Part shown: piece by piece, positions 9,001 to 14,334 of the stretch
How positions within the stretch are numbered: the first letter of the stretch is position 1
Layout: the number at the start of each line of letters is the position of its first letter
IMG/VR virus record: IMGVR_UViG_3300048014_000055
Coordinates: 1-21,004 of that record
DNA: 21,004 bases
Strand: one strand, 5' to 3'
Source of the DNA: a virus
Notes under the pieces: generated by a model
What the model was told of the DNA's origin: nothing
The model's database searches: none
Seen by the model: the letters and a program-made list of their open reading frames with translations, nothing else
Position numbers and translations under genes: made by a program

Positions 9001-10370
9001 GCGGCACCGCTGCGCCAAGCGGCACCGCTGCGCCGTCGTCTTCAAATCCGAGTTTGTCCAGCCAGTCGTTGCCTCAGTCAGCGCAGCCAGGGCAAAGCGC
9101 GCAAGGGGCTCAGCCGGGTCAGCCCCGTCCAATTATGGATTTGGCTGGTATGCAGAGACTGGCACTGATGCAGCTAAATTCAGGCATCCCGAACTACGTC
9201 GCGGCAGGTAGGGCGCTGCTAGATCAAGTCAACGAGGCACTAAAAAGCGGCATTACCATGGGTTCTAATGGTTCTGCGATTGAAGTGCCAGGAAGTACGT
9301 CGGTCGCAGCAGCGCGTGCTGGCGCAATAGCCACTGCTGAATCAAAACCCAAAATTCTGGAAAACCTGAGCAATCGCGCAGCGGAACCAGTCAGGCTTGC
9401 GCCTAACGACACCGCCACAAGCGGCTTCAATTTGTTGCCGCCGGCTCTGCAAGACCAGATTGTGGGCGGCAACGGCGGAGGTCAGTATCAGCCTACTTCA
9501 ACGCAAAACAGTGGTTTACCACAAACCAACGCGTCGCAGCAGCAAACTTCGTCATTCCGCCCGTCGTCCCCGCCTTCGCAGGGCATTCCGACCGTCACGC
9601 GGTCGCCGCCAGACTTACCACCATCGCAGTCTCTTGCGTCCCCATCTTTGATCAAAAACCCCGATGGTTCGGTCACCAGTTCGGTGAACAGCTTCAGCAG
9701 GGCATCTGCTGATGCGCAGGGCAAAGATGTTGGCGCGATTCCGCAGAATCTGGAAACCTTGAGCAACACACGCACGCAACTTGTAGCAATTAACAACGAG
9801 ATTCAGCAGAACGCCAACTCCTCCAATTTTGTTCGACAGGGCTGGGGGGCCGCCACACGCACAACTTTGGCGAAGGCGGCAAACTCCGCAGCGGCCAGCT
9901 TTGGCGCCGGTCCGGTGTTTGATCCTACGTCCATCGGAAACAACGAGTCGTTTATCAAGAATAGCAACGTTGCCGCGTTCGCATTAGCGCGGACCATGTC
10001 GGGGGGGCGCGTCGCTCTCGGTGAAGTTCTCCAAGCAAACCAGTCTGTTCCAAATATTAACAACTCTTTTTACGGGAACAGCGTGGTTTCTAACCTCTTG
10101 TTGCAGGACAACATGCGTCAGACGGACCGGTTGCGATATCAAGCAGAGCAGGCAGACCGTGGCGTGTCGCCGACGGTTTCGGGAGACGCTTTTGATAGAG
10201 TTAATCCACCGGAGAATTATGTTGTTGCGGCGATGGCAACCGCGGCAAAGAACTACAACCCTCGCGGTGTTCAGGCTCTTATGCAAACTCCAACAGCCGC
10301 AAACATTTCCGCTTTTGATCAGAGGTATGGCCAAGGAACCGCGCAAATGATCTTGCGCGGCATGCAGTAG
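6078..10370 (+). CDS. Giant internal virion/ejection-type protein with GGIV repeats (1430 aa)
   Basis: Probably an internal virion or DNA-ejection protein, judged from length, low complexity and position before another giant gene. Residues about 115-215 carry YENPYQSQVIGATEAQ, AGAFGGDRMGVAQGILGGQQ and NSTLAGLNQSNYAQAL, a signature I recall from podophage virion proteins. Then come Gln/Asn/Ala-rich helices (to about 300) and a Gly/Ser-rich section holding GG-I/V/R motifs at 322-344, 588-609, 614-621, 667-680 and 737-754. GRGPPAPP is at 371-378. An Ala-rich linker follows, then a helical zone from about 815 (WIPALAGLATAALG, coiled-coil-like to about 890). The last 500 residues are Ser/Gln/Pro-rich, then helical. 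ATG 6078 has a perfect AGGAGG 6 bases upstream. From about 8850 the DNA is distinctly poorer in GC than the first two thirds. A tape-measure role is less likely because no long-tail genes are present. Confidence 0.7.
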   Translation: MSGGGSSTTTSSSTVPQTFLNAYNSTVNRASSVAKTPYQAYTGNLVAGFSPDQTTAQGEVEQAQGAYQPELNAANSAVGASTAPLWSNTMQTGVSPSSGIAGYTPNFYGSSPQVNAGTISQYENPYQSQVIGATEAQINNTDAQQMAQLGGNAASAGAFGGDRMGVAQGILGGQQAIANNSTLAGLNQSNYAQALAEANQQQQTGIAANEASLASGESEFNNQQQAQLSANEANAWLNSQAGYAYGNLAQEGNNLALGDASALASSGLTQQQQAQAGLNTAYEQWQAQQAFPYQQTGWLANITEGIGSNVGGSSTTTQTNNAAGGRVPRAAGGIVVPGYDNGGGILSEIPDVATSYIPTSGSGGSGGGGIGRGPPAPPSAQVQPGMSPSSMISAAGGATSLYNNLGGPQLIGTNGIISGPLFGGSSAPSIIGNGGMGIASDGESVPLTNMGSSAFGPGLDTLSMPSPATVGASNPSLFGSLFGSGSAAASVPSTEIASSAIPTGIGSGALDSTIPTLTADAASGAGAGGAGFLGSLGSAIDAGASAVGDGLATGAGAIASGVGVAADAIASGASAVASWLLPLFAFLKDGGRVGTEPQHHAHGGIVVPFSQREARAHGGIIGNNGEMPYSMAPPVLATGTTGMPVMGIFGTSSQPGPANLSPSGGALADGGIVTRAFGGGMGSGRGNSAPTTGFGNFAAPSYNVSGAPGAGNTNPMGILSPSGYNSAASMGAHPFGLKTGGIVVPFRRHFDDGGSTDPQPTDAMVDQLRADETAGAQSDAAAAAAPATAAAPQPNAAASSTPGVGATQTYQPEKPNLWIPALAGLATAALGRHHEVGHNIAEGVLAGLGTYSKEDEQYQGQQEKAATIQQEAKRLADAAEQHRADLAETVRSHMATESTAGLTATSEAAYRALSGKVDMMNAGTNAKRAASETALQGIQATKEQYDLDQERKFQALLAAAQNGGGQQSNGTSAPSGTAAPSGTAAPSSSNPSLSSQSLPQSAQPGQSAQGAQPGQPRPIMDLAGMQRLALMQLNSGIPNYVAAGRALLDQVNEALKSGITMGSNGSAIEVPGSTSVAAARAGAIATAESKPKILENLSNRAAEPVRLAPNDTATSGFNLLPPALQDQIVGGNGGGQYQPTSTQNSGLPQTNASQQQTSSFRPSSPPSQGIPTVTRSPPDLPPSQSLASPSLIKNPDGSVTSSVNSFSRASADAQGKDVGAIPQNLETLSNTRTQLVAINNEIQQNANSSNFVRQGWGAATRTTLAKAANSAAASFGAGPVFDPTSIGNNESFIKNSNVAAFALARTMSGGRVALGEVLQANQSVPNINNSFYGNSVVSNLLLQDNMRQTDRLRYQAEQADRGVSPTVSGDAFDRVNPPENYVVAAMATAAKNYNPRGVQALMQTPTAANISAFDQRYGQGTAQMILRGMQ
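8994..9029 (+). repeat. Two tandem 18-bp units inside the 1430-aa gene
   Basis: Two identical units, gcgccaagcggcaccgct, lie end to end and a third begins at 9030 before diverging. They encode APSGTA twice in a low-complexity linker. The repeat marks a slippage-prone site close to the place where the gene's base composition changes. Confidence 0.85.
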
Positions 10371-10373
10371 TCG

Positions 10374-13300
10374 GTGGCCGTCGCTCCGACAATCGACTTT
10401 TCTTCAACCGAAGGAAATGTCTCGAATCAACCCACGGCGCAAAGTGACAACGCGCCTTCGGTAGATTTCGCTGCACTCGAAAGAAGTGGCGAACCAAATG
10501 CCCCCCCGCTTGGAAAGAAGACTGGCCTTCTTTCCAACATAGGTGCCCGCATAAACGATCAGATTGCCAATATTGCGGGACTTCCTGTCGATCTTGCGAC
10601 GGCAGGTCTTAATAGGTTTATTGAAGGAGCTAATTCGTATGCGGAACAGAATCGACCAAAAACACTGAGCAGTTTGATAGTAGGTCGCGGAAGCGATGAC
10701 ACCATTCCTGAGATAAAAAACCCGATTGGCGGTTCCGAAAGTATCAAGCGTGCGATGGGCTACATTGGCGCAAATCCCGACGATGTGGTCCCGGCGAATG
10801 CCGTGGAGCGTGTTGCCGGCGACATAGCTGGCGGCGTTGCCAGTTTTGCGGTCCCTGGCATCGCGGCGGAAGGCGCTCTTGCTCGATTTGGCGAAGGAAT
10901 GTCGCCGGTTGTGAAATCCGTCGCGGAAGGTGTGCGCGGCGGCGCATCGCAGCCGGAAACGGGCCTTGAAACCCTCAAAAACGTGGCGCGAAACGCGCGG
11001 GCTGGGGCGGTTTATACGGCCGGCTCAGATGCCGCAGAGTCCGTGACGCCTGATGCCTATAAGCCATACGTCGGCCTTGCTGGCGGCCTCGTCGCTGGAA
11101 TGGGGGAAGCATACTTCTCTCACGTCTTGGGCCACTTGATGGCGCCCAAAACAGTCGAAAATGAAGCGGCAAATCGCTTTCGGTCAGGAATAAGCGACCC
11201 GGATGCGGTGAGCGACGCGCTCAAAAACCCGCCCCAACCCTTGCCAGGCGCGCCATTATATACGACTGGCCAAGCGACCAACGATTCCGGGATTCTTCAG
11301 ATGGAGAATTGGGACCGCAACCAACGCCCAGACGTGTATCGTGATAAAGCCGCCGACCAAAACAAGGCGCAGGTCAATGCATTGCAATCAGTGCAGCCGG
11401 TCGGCGATCCGTCAGCGGTTGGAAGGCAGGTGACTGACCGCCTCAACAAGATCGACAGCGCTTATGGGGCCGTAGAAGACAGCGCGCGTCAACATGCAAT
11501 GGAGGTTCTGGAACGCATCGGCGGCTTGGATGCGCCTGAGACGTATGGAGCAACCGGTCGCCAAGCAATCTCTGCGGTCTATCAGCCGCAGATTGATGCA
11601 CTGGATCAGTCCGCCTTCGCAGCGCAACAGGGGCGCTCCGATGCGCTGGCGCAGGCTCCTGGTCAGCAATACTCAGATATCCTGGGCGGTTCGACGGCAC
11701 TCCAACAGCACGGGCAAAACCTGCGCCAGTTTATCCAAGAAGGGCGAAACGCAAGGGCGGCTGAGGAAGGTCGCCTTTGGGATATCGTGCGCCAAAATGG
11801 CGACCTTGCGCTTGATCATCGGCCAGTTTCTGATGCTGTTGATCAAGCTGTGAGCAGCATGCAACCAGCAGGCGGTGACCGGCTTACACCATCCGAGCAG
11901 CAGCTCTACGGCACGATCAAACAATGGGATGCGCCGCAGCCGCTTGATGTGATGCGAGCGATGCGGTCCAATATAGGCGATGCCGCAGACACGGCGTATC
12001 GTGCCGGTGACAGGCAGGCCGCTGCCAGGCTGAGGGCCGTTCGGTCCGGAATTGACCAGAGTATAGAGAACGGCGTTACAGATCGCGCCACGCAAGAGTC
12101 CAATAGCGTTCAACAAGGAGCACTCGACCCTGACCAAACGGTGGGAGCAAGCCTTGCTCGCGATGCTCAAAATTTCATCGCCAATCGCCAAGTCGGCCAA
12201 CGACCAGCGGCCGGGGTGGCAAATCGTGGACGAAATCCTGGAACCAATCTTGCCGGTGGATCGCCTATACTTTCTGGCGCAGTCGCACCAGCGGGCGCTC
12301 CGCGAGCAGGACCAGGAAACCCTGGGATTGATCCAGCAGTGGCGGGATCACCAGCAATCTCGCCAGAAGAGTTAGCCGCTCAATACGGTCAGGCACGCGC
12401 CGCTACCCGCGAGACCCATCGAATTTTTGATGACACTCCGGCCGGAAATGTCATAGCGCGTGGTCCGTATGGGGCGCCTGAGGCGCTGCCGGCCAGTCAG
12501 GTATTTTCGCAGTTCTGGAACAGCGGAAAGCATGCGCCCGAAGACCTTGCAAATTATGCAGAAGCCACGCGCAACAGCCCGCAGGCCCGCCAAGCCATGG
12601 TAGATGCAGCAGCGTTTGACTTGCGAAAAAGCGCCGTCCGTCAGGACGGCAGCATTAATGTGGATCAACTCCGTAAGTGGACGGCAAAAAATCAAGACAA
12701 GCTCTTGGCGATGCCGGAGGTCGCGTCGTCGTTTGAGAACGCAGCGACCGCACAAGGCACTCTGGACGCGATAACCGCGCAACGGCAGGCGTTGGCCGAG
12801 CGATATCAAAAAGCCATCGGGCCTACCGACGCCACGATGATGGGGCAATATTGGAAGCCTGGCGCATCCGGCGGCGACGGCGTGAAGCAATACATGGCCG
12901 AGACTGGTGGAACCCCCAACGCCGTCGAGGCGCTCATAAATCATGCGGCATCTACATTGCGAGGTTCCTCTGATGTTCCGATCACCCCTCAGAGATATGC
13001 GTTATGGAAAAACCGCTTCGCCAACGCATTAAATGAATTGCCGGCAGAAGTGCGGTCTAGGTTTGACACTGCCGCTGACGCCCAAAAGGAAGTTCAGGAC
13101 GCTGCGGCTCGTCGGGCTGAAGCAGCAGACCAGTATCAAAAGTCGGCGGCCGGCCTGCTTATGCGCGCTGATGATCCCGTGGCGGCAGTCAACCAAGCGA
13201 TGAGAAGCAACGCTGGTCAACAGAATATGCGTTTTTTAGCGTCTCAGGTGCGCGGAGACGCAGAGGCCGAAGCGGGGTTGCGCAGGGCCGTTGTCGAAGT

Positions 13301-13880
13301 ATTGATGGACCGCGCCGCGCCGCAAGGAATTGCCGGTAAGGAGGCTGGAAATTCCGGAACTGATTGGGTGAAAAACCAAACTTTTCGCAATGTATTGGAT
13401 CAAAACCGGGCCGCAATAACTGAGGTCATGACTCCGAGGCAGATGCAAACTCTTGATCGAATCGCGGAAAGCCTGAAAATTACGGACCGCTCCGTATCCG
13501 GCTCTAGACCGCCAGTCGGACCTGGAACCGCAAGAGATTTGATTGCGAACCAGAAATACGGAAGCGTTGGTCAGAAGGCGACCACGCTCCTGTCCGCCGT
13601 CGCCTCGGGCAGCGTGCGTGTTGGGTCGATTGTGGCTGGTCATTATTTGGGCGGCCTTGAAGGATCGTTGATCGGGTCTGCCATCACGGGTGCCGTCGGC
13701 GCTGTTCGTGGAACATCTAAGTCATCAATATCCACCGCTCGTGAGGCAGAGGTCGTTCGTCTCATTCAAGCCGCCTTGGAAGACCCTAGCGCTGCTCAGT
13801 TGCTGCTGACAAAAGTCAGGCCAGAAAGGGCGCCGTTTGTTCTCAAAAGCCTTTTGAATCGCGTGCAGCCGGCTCCCTAA
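10374..13880 (+). CDS. Giant internal virion/ejection protein with membrane-like C-terminus (1168 aa)
   Basis: Likely a component of the ejection apparatus that travels with the DNA. The N-terminal 60 residues are low complexity. Residues about 58-150 hold ARINDQIANIAGLPVDLATA, NPIGGSESIKRAMGYIGANP and VVPANAVERVAGDIAGGVAS, a block I recall from internal proteins of podophages. The middle is mostly helical and Ala/Gln-rich. Around 683-790 is another recurrent block (FDDTPAGNVIARG, DGSINVDQLRKWTAKNQDKL, then a run ending SFENAA). Residues about 1073-1112 are Gly/Ala/Val/Ile-rich (e.g. GGLEGSLIGSAITGAVGAV) and could insert in a membrane. No lytic transglycosylase or peptidase motif is seen. GTG 10374 lies three bases after the previous stop with no strong ribosome site. 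The whole gene is lower in GC than its flanks and shares this with the end of the preceding gene. Confidence 0.7.
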   Translation: MAVAPTIDFSSTEGNVSNQPTAQSDNAPSVDFAALERSGEPNAPPLGKKTGLLSNIGARINDQIANIAGLPVDLATAGLNRFIEGANSYAEQNRPKTLSSLIVGRGSDDTIPEIKNPIGGSESIKRAMGYIGANPDDVVPANAVERVAGDIAGGVASFAVPGIAAEGALARFGEGMSPVVKSVAEGVRGGASQPETGLETLKNVARNARAGAVYTAGSDAAESVTPDAYKPYVGLAGGLVAGMGEAYFSHVLGHLMAPKTVENEAANRFRSGISDPDAVSDALKNPPQPLPGAPLYTTGQATNDSGILQMENWDRNQRPDVYRDKAADQNKAQVNALQSVQPVGDPSAVGRQVTDRLNKIDSAYGAVEDSARQHAMEVLERIGGLDAPETYGATGRQAISAVYQPQIDALDQSAFAAQQGRSDALAQAPGQQYSDILGGSTALQQHGQNLRQFIQEGRNARAAEEGRLWDIVRQNGDLALDHRPVSDAVDQAVSSMQPAGGDRLTPSEQQLYGTIKQWDAPQPLDVMRAMRSNIGDAADTAYRAGDRQAAARLRAVRSGIDQSIENGVTDRATQESNSVQQGALDPDQTVGASLARDAQNFIANRQVGQRPAAGVANRGRNPGTNLAGGSPILSGAVAPAGAPRAGPGNPGIDPAVAGSPAISPEELAAQYGQARAATRETHRIFDDTPAGNVIARGPYGAPEALPASQVFSQFWNSGKHAPEDLANYAEATRNSPQARQAMVDAAAFDLRKSAVRQDGSINVDQLRKWTAKNQDKLLAMPEVASSFENAATAQGTLDAITAQRQALAERYQKAIGPTDATMMGQYWKPGASGGDGVKQYMAETGGTPNAVEALINHAASTLRGSSDVPITPQRYALWKNRFANALNELPAEVRSRFDTAADAQKEVQDAAARRAEAADQYQKSAAGLLMRADDPVAAVNQAMRSNAGQQNMRFLASQVRGDAEAEAGLRRAVVEVLMDRAAPQGIAGKEAGNSGTDWVKNQTFRNVLDQNRAAITEVMTPRQMQTLDRIAESLKITDRSVSGSRPPVGPGTARDLIANQKYGSVGQKATTLLSAVASGSVRVGSIVAGHYLGGLEGSLIGSAITGAVGAVRGTSKSSISTAREAEVVRLIQAALEDPSAAQLLLTKVRPERAPFVLKSLLNRVQPAP

Positions 13881-14038
13881 ACATTGCCCAGGCGCCCCCT
13901 AGACCGCTATTGAGACACGCATGCGCCGAGCCGCCCCGGATCGCGCGTCCATCCACTCGCTGACCCGCGCGCCCCGCCGGTGAAAGCGGCCCTTAGCCCC
14001 AGGTAGAGGGCACCGCCCCCGGTTGGAGGCGCGCCTGA
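13881..14038 (+). other. Longest non-coding gap, with a weak hairpin
   Basis: These 158 GC-rich bases separate the lower-GC giant gene from the small membrane-protein genes. No convincing gene is seen. Positions 13986-13993 (GCGGCCCT) can pair with 14007-14016 (AGGGCACCGC) with a two-base bulge, giving a hairpin with a 13-base loop. No T-run follows, so a classical intrinsic terminator is not supported. The right edge contains the ribosome site of the next gene. No clear -35/-10 promoter pair is visible. Confidence 0.4.
14025..14029 (+). promoter_or_regulatory. Ribosome binding site for the 66-aa gene
   Basis: GGAGG lies 9 bases before ATG 14039, a workable spacing. It supports that start for the 66-aa membrane-protein candidate. 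Confidence 0.65.
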
Positions 14039-14239
14039 ATGAGTGGTGAGCGGTATGCACGAAAGACAACAGCGGCGCGGCTGGCAGCTATTGAACGGCG
14101 CTTGGCCCGGCGCGATCCTGCGCATTTCAGTCTTCGTGCAGGAGGCACCGTATGTCTGACCTTGATTTCGGCGGTGGCTGGGACCGTGGCGAAAGCGCTG
14201 ATGGACTGGATTGCGGCTGGCTGGAACACCCGGCAGTGA
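14039..14239 (+). CDS. Small single-helix membrane protein, holin candidate (66 aa)
   Basis: The first 34 residues are strongly basic with a short amphipathic helix (TTAARLAAIERRLARRD). A hydrophobic stretch follows (GGTVCLTLISAVAGTVAKAL, about 35-54), then the end MDWIAAGWNTRQ. A charged helix followed by one membrane segment is typical of small lysis-cassette membrane proteins. The endolysin at 17818 has no signal sequence, so a holin is needed and this is one of two candidates. ATG 14039 has GGAGG 9 bases upstream. The gene overlaps the next one (14152) by 88 bases in a different frame. In the overlap this frame keeps G or C in most third positions, which supports that it is translated. 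Other small membrane roles are possible. Confidence 0.55.
   Translation: MSGERYARKTTAARLAAIERRLARRDPAHFSLRAGGTVCLTLISAVAGTVAKALMDWIAAGWNTRQ
14141..14145 (+). promoter_or_regulatory. Ribosome binding site inside the 66-aa gene
   Basis: GGAGG lies 6 bases before ATG 14152, within the coding sequence of the 66-aa gene. It is the chief reason to accept a second, overlapping gene there. Confidence 0.65.
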
Positions 14240-14325
14240 CCGCCCTGATGTGCGCCGCAATGCAGGTGCCTACGCAAGTCATCTGCTTGGTCGCGTTCAG
14301 CATCGCCTTTCTTCTCACGCCCTGA
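14152..14325 (+). CDS. Overlapping small membrane protein, second holin/lysis candidate (57 aa)
   Basis: The product begins MSDLDFGGGWDRGESADGLD, an acidic soluble part, and ends with a hydrophobic stretch (VICLVAFSIAFLLTP, residues 43-57), so it would be a C-terminally anchored membrane protein. It starts in the -1 frame relative to the 66-aa gene and fills the space up to the tailspike start at 14335. Evidence: GGAGG 6 bases before ATG 14152, and a clear rise of third-position G/C in this frame after the upstream gene stops at 14239. An alternative start is GTG 14236, which would form a GTGA overlap but leave only 29 residues. No lipobox is seen, so it is not an Rz1-like lipoprotein. A holin, antiholin or unrelated role cannot be told apart by sequence alone. 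Confidence 0.5.
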   Translation: MSDLDFGGGWDRGESADGLDCGWLEHPAVTALMCAAMQVPTQVICLVAFSIAFLLTP

Positions 14326-14334
14326 CCGCGCGCC

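Noticed and set aside
6078-10370. Tape-measure protein of a long-tailed phage
   Set aside because: No major tail protein, tail assembly chaperone pair or distal tail genes surround it. A second giant ejection-type protein follows and the upstream genes look like short-tail connectors.
12154-12375. A 73-codon + strand frame inside the 1168-aa gene
   Set aside because: The main frame stays open and matches a recurrent ejection-protein block just downstream. No ribosome site or separate codon signal supports a nested gene.
13986-14016. Hairpin as an intrinsic terminator after the 1168-aa gene
   Set aside because: The stem is short and bulged, the loop is long and no T-run follows.
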